Positions 25,384-34,119 of a stretch of DNA of 64,000 bases are shown here, one piece after another. The notes below the pieces were generated by a model. That model did no database searches. It was not told the origin of the DNA and worked only from the letters and a program-made list of their open reading frames with translations. The DNA is taken from positions 124,001 to 188,000 of the forward strand of contig CAVORH010000020.1 in NCBI GenBank assembly GCA_963698565.1, read 5' to 3'. Made by a program: the position numbers and the translations under genes. Within the stretch, counting starts at the first letter, position 1. The number at the start of each line of letters is the position of its first letter. The stretch is from Sva-07 sp963698565 (lineage in GTDB: Bacteria; Actinomycetota; Acidimicrobiia; Acidimicrobiales; Ilumatobacteraceae).

Positions 25384-26133
25384 ATGGAGATCACACTCGA
25401 CGGCAAGGTCGCACTCGTCACCGGCGCATCGAAGGGCATCGGCAAGGCCATTGCGGCTTCGCTCGCCGCCTCCGGCGCCAAGGTGATGATCAACAGCCGC
25501 AAGCAGGACCAACTGGAAGCAGCGGCAGCCGAGATGACCGGCGAGGTCGAGGTCTTTGCGGCGAACGCCGGCGACGCCGATGCCGGCGAGCGGGCCGTGT
25601 CGGCGACGATCGAGCGCTTCGGCGGCCTCGACATCCTCGTCAACAACGCGGCGACCAACCCGTACTACGGCCGCACACTCGACGTCGACAAGGGTCGCTA
25701 CGACAAGACCTTCCAGGTCAACCTCGAAGCGCCGCTGCTCTGGTGCAAGGCGGCGTGGGAGCAGTCGTTCAAGGACCGGCCCGGCACGATCATCAACATC
25801 GCCTCGGTCGGTGGCCTGCGAACGGACGGCGGTGGCCTCGGCATCTACAACCTCACGAAGGCGGCGTTGATCCACATGACACGTCAGCTCGCTTCCGAGC
25901 TCGGCCCGACCCGCGTCGTGGGCATCGCTCCCGGCCTCGTCGAGACCGACTTCGCTGCCTTCCTCGTCGACAACTTCGGCGAACAACTCGCTGCTCGGAT
26001 GCCGCTGCAGCGCCTCGGCGATCCGCAGGACATCGCCAACCTCGCCACGTTCCTCGCCAGCGACCTCGCGAGCTGGATCACCGGCGAGACCTACGTGATC
26101 GACGGCGGTGCCGGCGTGGCTGCCGCCGGCTGA
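25384..26133 (+). CDS. SDR-family oxidoreductase (FabG-like)
   Basis: A classical SDR of 249 residues. Motifs: TGASKGIGKAIA (about 14-25), INSRKQDQ, NNAATNPYYG, the catalytic Ser in INIASVGGLR, Tyr and Lys in YNLTKAAL, and the PG motif GIAPGLVETDF. The C-terminus ends WITGETYVIDGGAG as in FabG-like enzymes. Substrate is unknown; fatty-acid or sterol-type 3-oxo compounds are likely guesses. ATG 25384 directly precedes the first strand. A longer frame from 25336 adds an unlikely leader. Confidence 0.88.
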   Translation: MEITLDGKVALVTGASKGIGKAIAASLAASGAKVMINSRKQDQLEAAAAEMTGEVEVFAANAGDADAGERAVSATIERFGGLDILVNNAATNPYYGRTLDVDKGRYDKTFQVNLEAPLLWCKAAWEQSFKDRPGTIINIASVGGLRTDGGGLGIYNLTKAALIHMTRQLASELGPTRVVGIAPGLVETDFAAFLVDNFGEQLAARMPLQRLGDPQDIANLATFLASDLASWITGETYVIDGGAGVAAAG

Positions 26134-26147
26134 CACCGCCCCGACAA

Positions 26148-26204
26148 ACCCGAAATATGCCCGGATCGGCGCGCTCGGCGCGACGAGCGAGGCATTTTTC
26201 GGGT
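26148..26204. terminator. Likely bidirectional terminator between convergent genes
   Basis: ACCCGAAATATGCC (26148-26161) pairs with GGCATTTTTCGGGT (26191-26204), 13 of 14 positions, around a GC-rich loop that can itself pair. The arms contain A and T runs near the base. It separates the SDR gene from the convergent menE. Confidence 0.6.
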
Positions 26205-26218
26205 GGGGTGGCGGCGGG

Positions 26219-27280
26219 TCAGGCGGTCGGGGTGCGCCGGAGTTTGCCGATCGAGGTCCGGGGCAGCGTTGCGGCGATCTCGAGTCGGCGTGGTGCCATG
26301 TACGACGGATGGTGTTCCTTGACGTGCTCGCGCAGCGACTCCAGCGACGGCGGCTGGTCGGCGGGGACGACGACGGCCTCCACGACCTGACCCCACTCGT
26401 CGTCGTCGACGCCGCGCACCATCACCTCGGCCACATCGGGATGATCGGCCAGCGCGGCTTCGACCGCCTCGGGCCACACGTTCTCGCCGCCGGTGATGAT
26501 CAGGTCGCCACGCCGTCCCTCGACGTGGAGGCGTCCGTCGTCGAGCCAACGTCCCAGGTCGCCGGTGGGGAACCAGCCATCGGGATCGACGGGCGTGGTG
26601 CCGTCGCGGTAGCAGCGCAGCAGCATCGGACAGCGCAGCCGTATCTCACCGCGCTCGTCGATCCGCACCTCGACACCATCGAGAGCGACACCGTCGTAGA
26701 CCACGCCGCTGCCGGTCTCCGTCATCCCATAGGTCGTGACGCAGTTGGTCGGCCGATCGGCCGGCGGGCGACTCCCGCCGAGCACGATCGTGCGGAACCG
26801 CTCGGTCCGCACGCGGGGCAGCGTGGTCGCGACGAGCGACACCAGGGTGGCGTCCGATGCGTTGACGGCGTCAGCGTCGAAGCCGGGCAGCACCGTGAGC
26901 CGGGTGCCGGAGTGCAACGCCCGGGTCACCACCGACAGGCCGCCGACGTGCGACAGCGGGAGACACGCCAGCCAGTGGTCGTGCGCGATCACCCCGAGCC
27001 GTGCGGAGGTCGCCGCCGCCGACGCGGCAACGGCCTCGTGGGTGAGCACGACGCCCTTCGGTTCGCCGGTCGACCCGCTGGTCGCCACGACCAGTGCATC
27101 GCCGGGTTCGACGGGATCGCCCACCCGCATCGCCGCGCACACGGCGGCCTTGGCGGACGCCGGGAGGCGCTGGTCGACCGGGAACGCTGCGTCGCCGCGA
27201 TCCCAGATCCGGCGGAGTTCGTCGACGAACTCCACACCGCCGGGTCGGTCGATCGCAACCAGGCGGGCGGTCGAACTCAC
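26219..27280 (-). CDS. menE: o-Succinylbenzoate-CoA ligase (MenE-like)
   Basis: An AMP-forming ligase of 353 residues. MenE activates o-succinylbenzoate as its CoA ester in menaquinone synthesis. Motifs: VATSGSTGEPKGVVLTHE (P-loop), LPLSHVGGLSVVTRAL, TTYGMTETGSG, WFPTGDLGRW, and the hinge RRGDLIITGGENVWPE. A catalytic Lys lies in TSIGKLRR at the end. The short length fits actinobacterial MenE. GTG 27280 overlaps the stop of the upstream amidase (GTGA). The family is broad, but the menA, menD, menF, menG and menH genes nearby support the name. menB and menC are not in the window. Confidence 0.82.
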   Translation of the reverse strand: MSSTARLVAIDRPGGVEFVDELRRIWDRGDAAFPVDQRLPASAKAAVCAAMRVGDPVEPGDALVVATSGSTGEPKGVVLTHEAVAASAAATSARLGVIAHDHWLACLPLSHVGGLSVVTRALHSGTRLTVLPGFDADAVNASDATLVSLVATTLPRVRTERFRTIVLGGSRPPADRPTNCVTTYGMTETGSGVVYDGVALDGVEVRIDERGEIRLRCPMLLRCYRDGTTPVDPDGWFPTGDLGRWLDDGRLHVEGRRGDLIITGGENVWPEAVEAALADHPDVAEVMVRGVDDDEWGQVVEAVVVPADQPPSLESLREHVKEHHPSYMAPRRLEIAATLPRTSIGKLRRTPTA

Positions 27281-28683
27281 GACGTGATCGGGTCGATCGG
27301 CGTGATGGTGCCGACCAGGGCCTCGATCTCGGCGGCGATCGTCAGCACCCGGAGGTCGGTGAACCGGTCGCCCATCACCTGGACGCCGACGGGCAGTCCG
27401 TCGACGACACCGGCCGGCGTCACCGCAGCAGGGGTGCCCAGCAGGTTGGACGGGATCACCGGGCGAATCGTGTCGACCATCATCTCGGTACCGGACTCCG
27501 GATCGAGGTCGGCGCCAGGTGCGAACGCCCGCTGCGCCCAGGTCGGACAGATCAACACCGGATACTCCTGGTGGAACTCGGCCCATGCCCGCATCACCCC
27601 GTAGCGCTCGACGTGGAGGTGCTGCACCTCGGGCACCGTCGTCGGTCCCGACGCTGCATCGAAGTTGTCGAGGAGCGCAAGGGCGTCGGCACCGAGCACC
27701 AGCTCGAGCAGATCACGCGCTGCTCGCACGTCGTCGATCATCAGCCGTCGCCACAGGTCGACGGTCTGCTCGTAGCCGGGCGGTGCCGCCTCGACGACGT
27801 CGTGGCCGGCATCGGCCAAGCGATCGGCGACCGCACGGATCGCGCCGGCGATGCCGGAATCGGTGGCGCCACCCGGGGGATCGGCGAGCACGGCGATGCG
27901 CAGTCGCTCACCCGGTGCCGCGTCGGTGAGCGTTGCCGTGACGCTCCGGGGGTCGCGCCAGTGCTGGCCGGCCAGGATCCCGAGCCCGGCTCGCACGTCG
28001 GCGACCCGCCGGGCCATCGGCCCTTCGACCACCATCAGCTGCGACGACAGTTCCATGTCCTCCGGCGGCACCACCGTGGCCATCGGGATCACACCGACCG
28101 TGGGCTTGAGCGAAGCGATGCCGCAGCAGTGGGCCGGGTTGCGCAACGACCCGCCGATGTCGTTGCCGAGACCGATCGGACTCATCCCGGAGGCGATCGC
28201 GGCACCTTCGCCGCCGCTCGAGCCGCCTGCGGTGACGTCAGGATTCCATGGGTTCCGGGTGGGGCCGTGCAGCTGCGAGTCGGTGTGGACCCGCAACCCG
28301 AAGTCGGGGAGATTCGTGCGAGCGAACGGAATCGCACCGGCCGCTCGCATCCGCTCGACGGTCGGCGCATCGATCGACGCGATCGCCTCGGCGAGCGCGC
28401 TGACGCCGTTGGTGGTCGGGGTCCCAGCGACGTCGATGTTCTCCTTGACCGTGCACGGCACCCCGTGGAGGACGCCGAGTTCCTCACCGTCGGTCACCGC
28501 AGCGTCGGCGCGGTCGGCGGCAGCGAGTGCCTCGTCGGCGAGCAGCCGAACGACCGCGTTGAGCGATTGGTTGCACGCCTCGACGCGCGCCAGGTGAGCC
28601 TCGAGCACCTCCCGGCTCGACACCTCCCGGTCGCGGATCTTTCCGGCCAATTCGAGCGCTCCCAGTTGCCACAGCTCCGTCAT
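27277..28683 (-). CDS. Amidase signature family protein
   Basis: An amidase of the Ser-Ser-Lys type, 468 residues. Catalytic residues seen: Lys in GVPCTVKENIDVAG (near 81), Ser in AGGSSGGEGAAIASG and the nucleophile region GLGNDIGGSLRNPAH. The remaining family features (KPTVGVIP, GPMARRVADV, LPVGVQVMG) are present. It is not GatA-like in context, since no gatB or gatC is near. The gene lies between menE (4-bp overlap) and the divergent menA. ATG 28683 is chosen over an upstream in-frame codon at 28701, which would reach to within 2 bp of the menA start. Confidence 0.88.
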   Translation of the reverse strand: MTELWQLGALELAGKIRDREVSSREVLEAHLARVEACNQSLNAVVRLLADEALAAADRADAAVTDGEELGVLHGVPCTVKENIDVAGTPTTNGVSALAEAIASIDAPTVERMRAAGAIPFARTNLPDFGLRVHTDSQLHGPTRNPWNPDVTAGGSSGGEGAAIASGMSPIGLGNDIGGSLRNPAHCCGIASLKPTVGVIPMATVVPPEDMELSSQLMVVEGPMARRVADVRAGLGILAGQHWRDPRSVTATLTDAAPGERLRIAVLADPPGGATDSGIAGAIRAVADRLADAGHDVVEAAPPGYEQTVDLWRRLMIDDVRAARDLLELVLGADALALLDNFDAASGPTTVPEVQHLHVERYGVMRAWAEFHQEYPVLICPTWAQRAFAPGADLDPESGTEMMVDTIRPVIPSNLLGTPAAVTPAGVVDGLPVGVQVMGDRFTDLRVLTIAAEIEALVGTITPIDPITS

Positions 28684-28703
28684 GGCCCCATCATGGCGCA
28701 CAC

Positions 28704-29564
28704 ATGAATCGTTGGATCACCGGAGCGCGTCCCCGGACCCTGCCCGCCGCCGTCGTTCCGGTCGCCGTCGGTGCCGCCGTCGCCGTCGGTGAACCGACCG
28801 ACGTCGTGTGGTGGCGTGTCGCCGCCGCACTGCTCGTGAGCCTCGCCCTCCAGGTGGGGGTCAACTACGCCAACGACTACAGCGATGGCGTCCGTGGCAC
28901 CGACGACGTACGGGTCGGCCCCACCCGCCTGGTCGCGAGCGGTCTGGCGTCGGCATCTGCGGTCAAGAAGGCGGCACTGCTGTCGTTCGGGGTCGCGGCG
29001 GTCGCCGGACTGGCGATTGCGCTGTCGACGTCCCTCTGGCTGCTGGTGGTCGGCGCGGCGGCGATCGCGGCCGGATGGTTCTACACCGGCGGACCCCGGC
29101 CGTACGGCTACATGGGGCTCGGCGAGGTGTTCGTCTTCGTGTTCTTCGGCCTGGTCGCCACCGCCGGTACGACGTATGCCGCGATCGAGTCGGTGACGGC
29201 CCTGTCGCTCGTGATGGGCTCGGCGGTCGGGTCGCTCGCGTGCGCGCTGCTGGTGATCAACAATCTCCGTGACATCCCGACCGACCGGGAGGTCGGCAAA
29301 CAGACGCTCGCCGTCCGCCTCGGCGACCAGCGCACCCGGTGGTTCTACGTGCTGCTCATCGCGGCGGCGTTCGTGCTCAGCGCGGTCGCCGCGCTCTGGC
29401 AGGTTCCCGTCGTCCTCGGCTTCCTCGCCCTGCCCCTCGCGATCCGCCCCGTGCGGACCGTGCTCGGTGGTGCGGTCGGACCCGCACTGATCGCGGTGCT
29501 CGGCGAGACCGGTCGGCTGCAGTTGGCCTGGGGCCTGCTGGTCACCGTCGGTCTGGTGCTCTGA
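28704..29564 (+). CDS. menA: 1,4-Dihydroxy-2-naphthoate polyprenyltransferase
   Basis: MenA attaches the polyprenyl tail to dihydroxynaphthoate in the membrane. The 286-residue protein has about eight or nine helices. The first Asp-rich motif is NYANDYSDGVRGTDD (near 54-68), and the second is NNLRDIPTDREVGKQTLAVRLG. The N-terminal ITGARPRTLPAAVVPV is typical of MenA. The ATG is 20 bp from the divergent amidase start. Its 3' end overlaps the convergent menH by 23 bp. Confidence 0.92.
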   Translation: MNRWITGARPRTLPAAVVPVAVGAAVAVGEPTDVVWWRVAAALLVSLALQVGVNYANDYSDGVRGTDDVRVGPTRLVASGLASASAVKKAALLSFGVAAVAGLAIALSTSLWLLVVGAAAIAAGWFYTGGPRPYGYMGLGEVFVFVFFGLVATAGTTYAAIESVTALSLVMGSAVGSLACALLVINNLRDIPTDREVGKQTLAVRLGDQRTRWFYVLLIAAAFVLSAVAALWQVPVVLGFLALPLAIRPVRTVLGGAVGPALIAVLGETGRLQLAWGLLVTVGLVL

Positions 29565-30312
29565 GCAGCGACCACCCGGCGATCGCTTCTGCGGTCGCTT
29601 CCGGCTGCTCGAGGTGCACCGAATGCCCTGCGTCGGGGATCACGCGGAACGTGGCATCGGGCAGCGAGTTCGCCATGCGTTCGCCGATGTCGCGGAACTT
29701 GGCGTCGTGCTCGCCGGCGAGCACGAGGACCGGTGCGGCGATCTCGTGCAACCGGCCCCAGAGCGGTACCTGGGTCCCGGTGCCGGTCGAGCGCAGGCTC
29801 GAGGCGAGCCCGGCGGCGGTGTTGCGGAGCCGATCGTCGCGCTGTGCGGTCTCGGCGGTCAGCCCAGCGAACAGTGGGTTGCGCAACCACTCGTCGATGA
29901 AGGTCTCGACACCCATCGCCTCGATGTGATCGGCGAGACGCTCGTCGGCCTGACGTCGAAGGGCGCGTTCGGCCTCGTCGTCGATTCCGGCGGTCGCCCC
30001 GATCAGCACCAGTGCGCGAACCGAGTCGGGATGGCGGAGTGCCGCATGCAACGACACCCTGCCTCCCATCGAGTAGCCGACGTAGCACCCGGTGCCGCCG
30101 GCGGCCACGAGCCGGTCGGCGCTCGCCCAGAGGTCGCTGTCGGTCGGTGGGGGAGCGTCGCCGTGCCCGGGAAGGTCGACGGCTCGGATCTCGGCGCCGG
30201 GGCAGCGTTGCTGCAGCAGCCGACCGAAGCCGGACCACGAACGGGCCGTCTGGGTGAACCCGTGCGCCAGGACGAAGCGATCGCCGGGGGTGACCGCGTC
30301 GTGACGTCTCAC
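29542..30312 (-). CDS. menH: Alpha/beta hydrolase, MenH-like (SHCHC synthase)
   Basis: A 256-residue alpha/beta hydrolase. MenH removes pyruvate from SEPHCHC, the MenD product. Motifs: LAHGFTQTARSW (oxyanion region), VDLPGHGDA, the nucleophile elbow VGYSMGGRVSLHAALRHP (Ser near 96), APVLVLAGEHDAKF with the relay Asp, and IPDAGHSVHLEQP with the catalytic His. These match MenH well, and the menaquinone neighbourhood supports it. GTG 30312 overlaps the stop of the upstream DsbA-like gene (GTGA). The 3' end overlaps menA. Confidence 0.82.
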   Translation of the reverse strand: MRRHDAVTPGDRFVLAHGFTQTARSWSGFGRLLQQRCPGAEIRAVDLPGHGDAPPPTDSDLWASADRLVAAGGTGCYVGYSMGGRVSLHAALRHPDSVRALVLIGATAGIDDEAERALRRQADERLADHIEAMGVETFIDEWLRNPLFAGLTAETAQRDDRLRNTAAGLASSLRSTGTGTQVPLWGRLHEIAAPVLVLAGEHDAKFRDIGERMANSLPDATFRVIPDAGHSVHLEQPEATAEAIAGWSLLRAPDRR

Positions 30313-31037
30313 GCGGGCTCGGCGACCGCCTGGGCGGCCATCTTGCGCAGTACCTGCGCGAACGTCTCGGGTTCCTGGGCGCCAGGCACCGCCCACCGGC
30401 CGTTGATCACGTACGTCGGCACTGCCGTGATCCCGTTGTCGTGCGCGAACCGCAGCTCCTCGGCGACCTCGGCGATCCCCCGGTCGGAGTCGAGGAACGC
30501 AGTGACGGTGTCGCGTTCGAATCCCACCTCGGCGGCACAGGCGGCGAGCACGTCGGGGTCGCCGATGTCGAGCCCGTCGGTGAAGTACGCCTTGAGCAGC
30601 CGTTCCTTCACGACGTCCTGGGCGACCGGCGAGTCGGGTTGGGCGGCGAGCCAGATCACGCGGTGGGCGAGCAGCGTGTTCGCCCGCAACGCCTTGTCCA
30701 TGTGGAACTCGAGGCCGACCTCCGCTGCGGTGGCCGAGACGTTGGCGATGATCGCCTCGGCGCGCTCGATGCCGCCGAACTTCTTGGCGTAGGCGTCGAC
30801 CACCGGGCCGGACACGCCGGGCGAGGCGGTCGGGTCGAGTTGGTACGGGTGGTAGGACACGTCGATGTCGACGTCGATGCCGTCGTCGGCGAGCTGCTCG
30901 CCGGCCAGGGCGAGGCCCGATGCGAACCGTCGCTTGCCGATGTAGCACCACGGGCAGACCACATCGGACCAGACCTCGACGGTCACGGTCGGGCGGGTGG
31001 CAGGCGAGGGGGAAACGTTCGGCGGATCGACCGTCAT
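30309..31037 (-). CDS. DsbA family oxidoreductase (FrnE-like)
   Basis: A thioredoxin-fold protein of 242 residues with the active site DVVCPWCYIGKRRF (CPWC) near residue 27. Further DsbA/FrnE motifs are YHPYQLDPTASPG, LRANTLLAHRVIWLA, LLKAYFTDGLDIGD, and the cis-Pro loop GITAVPTYVINGRWAVPGAQ. It has no signal peptide, so it acts in the cytoplasm, as FrnE proteins do. ATG 31037 is preferred to the GTG at 31046. It is divergent from menD (34 bp between starts) and coupled to menH by a 4-bp overlap. Confidence 0.9.
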   Translation of the reverse strand: MTVDPPNVSPSPATRPTVTVEVWSDVVCPWCYIGKRRFASGLALAGEQLADDGIDVDIDVSYHPYQLDPTASPGVSGPVVDAYAKKFGGIERAEAIIANVSATAAEVGLEFHMDKALRANTLLAHRVIWLAAQPDSPVAQDVVKERLLKAYFTDGLDIGDPDVLAACAAEVGFERDTVTAFLDSDRGIAEVAEELRFAHDNGITAVPTYVINGRWAVPGAQEPETFAQVLRKMAAQAVAEPA

Positions 31038-31071
31038 GTTCGACACGGTACGCGCCTATCGTCTCGTGTCG

Positions 31072-32730
31072 ATGGTCGGCGCCGCGGTTCCTCCCCCCGA
31101 AGACGTCCAGGCGACGTTCTGCGCCACCCTCGTCGACGAGTGGATCCGACTCGGCGTTGCCCATGCGGTCGTCGCGCCCGGATCCCGTTCCACGCCGATG
31201 GCGCTGGCGCTGACCGAGCGTGAGGAGATCAGGGTGCACGTGGTGCACGACGAGCGCTCGGCGGCATTCGTGGCCCTCGGCCTCGGCCTGGACGGTGATC
31301 CGGCGTTGCTGCTCTGTACGAGCGGCACCGCGGCGGCCAACTTCGCTCCCGCCGTGGTCGAGGCGGGCCTGTCGGAGGTGCCGATGATCGTGGTGACCGC
31401 CGACCGGCCCGAGGAGCTGCGCGGCGTCGGCGCTCCCCAGACGATCGACCAGGTCGACCTGTACGGCCGGCATGCGGTGTGGTCCCGCGATCCTGGCGTT
31501 CCCGAGCTGACGGAGGCGAGCCTCTGGCGGGAGCTGGCGGTCGATGCGTGGGCGCATGCCCAGCGTGGGCCGGTCCAGCTGAACCTTGCGTTCCGCGAAC
31601 CGCTGGTGGGTACCGCCGGACCGCTTCCGGAGGTCGTGGACCGGCCCGGGCCCACGACGGCGACCCGCCGGCTCGACGCCGTCCCCGATGGGCTCGACTG
31701 CGAGCGCGGCGTGATCCTCGTCGGCGGCCGTAGCGGCGTCGAGCTCAGCGAGATCCTCGTACTCCATCAGGCCACCGGTTGGCCGCTGATCGCCGATCCC
31801 GTCTCCACCGTTCGCCCGCTCGGTGAGGCGATCACGTCGGCCGACGCGATCCTGCGTCACGAGCCGTTCGCGTCGTCACATCTCCCGGACGCGATCGTCC
31901 GCATCGGCCGTCCCGCCGCATCGAAGGTCCTCGCACAGTGGACCGCCCGTGCGACGGCGAACGGCGCGGTCCTGGTCCAGGTCGGCGGACCCGGTGTGAT
32001 CGATCCCGACCGCGACGTTGCCGCCGTCTGCTCACTGGACGCGGTGCGTTCGGCGGTCGGATCCGGGCGGGCCGAGGGGTGGCTCGATGCGTGGACCGAA
32101 GCGGACCGTCGCGCCGACGAGGCGATCGTGCGAATGCTCGACGGGTTCGACGAACTGACCGAACCGGGGGTGGCGCGGACGCTCGCCGACCATCTGCCCG
32201 CCGATGCGGAACTGACGGTGTCGTCGTCGATGCCGGTGCGCGACCTGGAATGGTTCGGCGGTCCGCGTGCGAGGGCGCATGCCAACCGTGGCGCCAACGG
32301 CATCGACGGTGTCGTTTCGACGGCACTGGGTCGAGCGCTGGCCGGCTCGACGTCGTTCGTGCTCGTCGGCGATCTCGCCTTCGTGCACGACAGCAGCGCA
32401 CTGATCGCGCTGCCCCGCCGGAACACCGACCTCCGCATCGTGGTGGTCGACAACGACGGTGGCGGCATCTTCTCGTTCCTGCCCCAGGCCACCGCCCTCG
32501 ACCACGACCGCTTCGAGTTGCTGTTCGGCACGCCCCTGGGCGTCGACGTCGTCGCGCTCGCAACGGCGCACGGCCTCGAGGCCCGCACGGTGCAGGCCGT
32601 CGACGAACTCGTCGACCAGCTGGCCCAGCCGGGCCCGTGGGTGTGCGTCGTGCCGACCGATCGTCGCCACAACGTCGAGGTCCACGCACAGCTGAACACC
32701 GCCGTGGCGGCAGCCCTCGACGCCAGCTGA
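31072..32730 (+). CDS. menD: SEPHCHC synthase MenD
   Basis: A thiamine-diphosphate enzyme of 552 residues that joins 2-oxoglutarate and isochorismate. Motifs: VVAPGSRSTPMALAL near 33, HVVHDERSAAFVALG with the ThDP-activating Glu, CTSGTAAANFAPAVVEA, VVTADRPEELRGVGA, and C-terminal ThDP-binding LVGDLAFVHDSSAL followed by VVDNDGGGIFSFLPQ. These are MenD signatures. ATG 31072 clears the divergent DsbA-like gene. Upstream in-frame starts overlap it. Confidence 0.93.
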   Translation: MVGAAVPPPEDVQATFCATLVDEWIRLGVAHAVVAPGSRSTPMALALTEREEIRVHVVHDERSAAFVALGLGLDGDPALLLCTSGTAAANFAPAVVEAGLSEVPMIVVTADRPEELRGVGAPQTIDQVDLYGRHAVWSRDPGVPELTEASLWRELAVDAWAHAQRGPVQLNLAFREPLVGTAGPLPEVVDRPGPTTATRRLDAVPDGLDCERGVILVGGRSGVELSEILVLHQATGWPLIADPVSTVRPLGEAITSADAILRHEPFASSHLPDAIVRIGRPAASKVLAQWTARATANGAVLVQVGGPGVIDPDRDVAAVCSLDAVRSAVGSGRAEGWLDAWTEADRRADEAIVRMLDGFDELTEPGVARTLADHLPADAELTVSSSMPVRDLEWFGGPRARAHANRGANGIDGVVSTALGRALAGSTSFVLVGDLAFVHDSSALIALPRRNTDLRIVVVDNDGGGIFSFLPQATALDHDRFELLFGTPLGVDVVALATAHGLEARTVQAVDELVDQLAQPGPWVCVVPTDRRHNVEVHAQLNTAVAAALDAS

Positions 32731-32763
32731 CCGCGGGGCCTCGCACGGCGCCGACCGCACCAT

Positions 32764-32866
32764 GCGATGAGCCGGGTCACCGTATGTGGTGGTCTCGCTC
32801 ATCGCCGGGGCCGGGTCAACCGGTGCGATGAGCCGGGTCACCGCATGTGGTGGTTTCGCTCATCGC
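32764..32866. repeat. Two tandem copies of a 42-bp palindromic element
   Basis: Units at 32764-32805 and 32825-32866 match at 40 of 42 positions. Each is bounded by GCGATGAGC and its exact complement GCTCATCGC, so each can form a 9-bp stem. The loop carries CGGGTCACCG and TGTGGTGGT. They repeat with a 61-bp period. They lie in the 165-bp gap between convergent menD and menF and may act as terminators. Confidence 0.9.
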
Positions 32867-32895
32867 TGGGGTGGGGTCGTCGGTCACTCGGCTGA

Positions 32896-34119
32896 TCAGG
32901 GGCGCACGATCGCGCCGAGCATCGCCTGGAACTTCGCCTGTGTCTCGGCGAGTTCGGCGAGGGGGTCGCTGTCGGCGACGATGCCGCCGCCGGCGACCAG
33001 GCGAGCGCTGTGGCGGTCATCGGAGAGTTCGGCGCACCGGATCGCGACCGCCCAGGTGCCGTTGCCAGCGGCATCGACCCAACCGACGGCACCGCCGTAC
33101 CGCCCGCGCTCGAAGCCTTCGACGTCCTGGATCAGTTCGATCGCCGCGTCGCGTGGGTGGCCGCCGAGCGCGGGCGTCGGCGAGAGCGCACGCACCAACT
33201 CCACCACGGTGGGACCCGGCTGCGACAGCATGCCCTCCATCCGCGTGCCGAGGTGCTGGACATTGGCGACGGTGACGATCGACGGCTCCGGCTCCCAGTC
33301 GAGGTAGCTCGCCCACGGCAGCAGCGTGTCGTGGACGACGTCGATCACGACCCGGTGCTCGATCTGGTTCTTGGTGCTGGCGATCAGCGCGGCGGCGGTA
33401 CGGGCGTCGTTGTCGACGTCGCCGGTGCGCGGCGCCGTGCCTGCGAGCGGATGCGAGCGAACGATCGGCCCGTCGACCTCCACGAGCAGCTCGGGGGAGG
33501 CCCCGATGAAGCCCTCGATCGAGAACCGGTAGCTCGAGCCGAAGCTCGCCCGGAGGCGTTTCAGCACGGCGCCGACGTCGATCGGAGCGCTCGACCGCAC
33601 GACGATCGGCCGTGCGATCACGGCCTTGGTCAGCACCCCCGCCCGCACGGCGTCGCGGGCGTCGGTGACGGCCCGGAGGTACCGCTCGACCTCGACCCCT
33701 GGATCGATGGTCCAACTCGCTGCGCTCGGTGCTTCCTCCGGCCCCGGCAGCAGTGCCGCTCGGACCTCCTCGTCGGACTGGTCGGGCTGCGCATCGGCGC
33801 TGACCGTGGTGACCGCCGTGGTGCCGTCGGCGAGCTTGCGGACCACGATGCGAGGGATCACCAGCTCCGCGGGAGCGCCGGGAACGAAGGGAAGCGAGCC
33901 GAGCGCCACCGGGCCGGTGTTCGGGACACCCGCCGCATCGTCGTGTTCGATCGAGGCGAGCACGTCGACGGCGTCGTCGATCGGCACACGGGCAGCGACG
34001 CCTCGTCCGGCGAGCCCGACCGCATTGCGCACGAACAGGTACCCGTCGCTTCCGGCGACGTCGTTGAGGTCGATGGCGCGATCGACGTACGCGTCGAGCG
34101 GACGGGTGACCGCGCGCAT
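32896..34119 (-). CDS. menF: Isochorismate synthase
   Basis: MenF converts chorismate to isochorismate, the entry into menaquinone synthesis. The 407-residue chorismate-binding enzyme has LTKAVIARPIVV (general base Lys region), SYRFSIEGFIGASPELLVEV, SHPLAGTAPRTGD, ASTKNQIEHRVVIDVV, VQHLGTRMEG, LSPTPALGGHPRDAA and RGRYGGAVGWVDAAGNG. This is the isochorismate/anthranilate synthase core. No partner glutaminase is near, which fits MenF. ATG 34119 shares one base with the menG stop. The open frame continues far upstream inside menG, but only this start matches the family. Confidence 0.9.
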   Translation of the reverse strand: MRAVTRPLDAYVDRAIDLNDVAGSDGYLFVRNAVGLAGRGVAARVPIDDAVDVLASIEHDDAAGVPNTGPVALGSLPFVPGAPAELVIPRIVVRKLADGTTAVTTVSADAQPDQSDEEVRAALLPGPEEAPSAASWTIDPGVEVERYLRAVTDARDAVRAGVLTKAVIARPIVVRSSAPIDVGAVLKRLRASFGSSYRFSIEGFIGASPELLVEVDGPIVRSHPLAGTAPRTGDVDNDARTAAALIASTKNQIEHRVVIDVVHDTLLPWASYLDWEPEPSIVTVANVQHLGTRMEGMLSQPGPTVVELVRALSPTPALGGHPRDAAIELIQDVEGFERGRYGGAVGWVDAAGNGTWAVAIRCAELSDDRHSARLVAGGGIVADSDPLAELAETQAKFQAMLGAIVRP

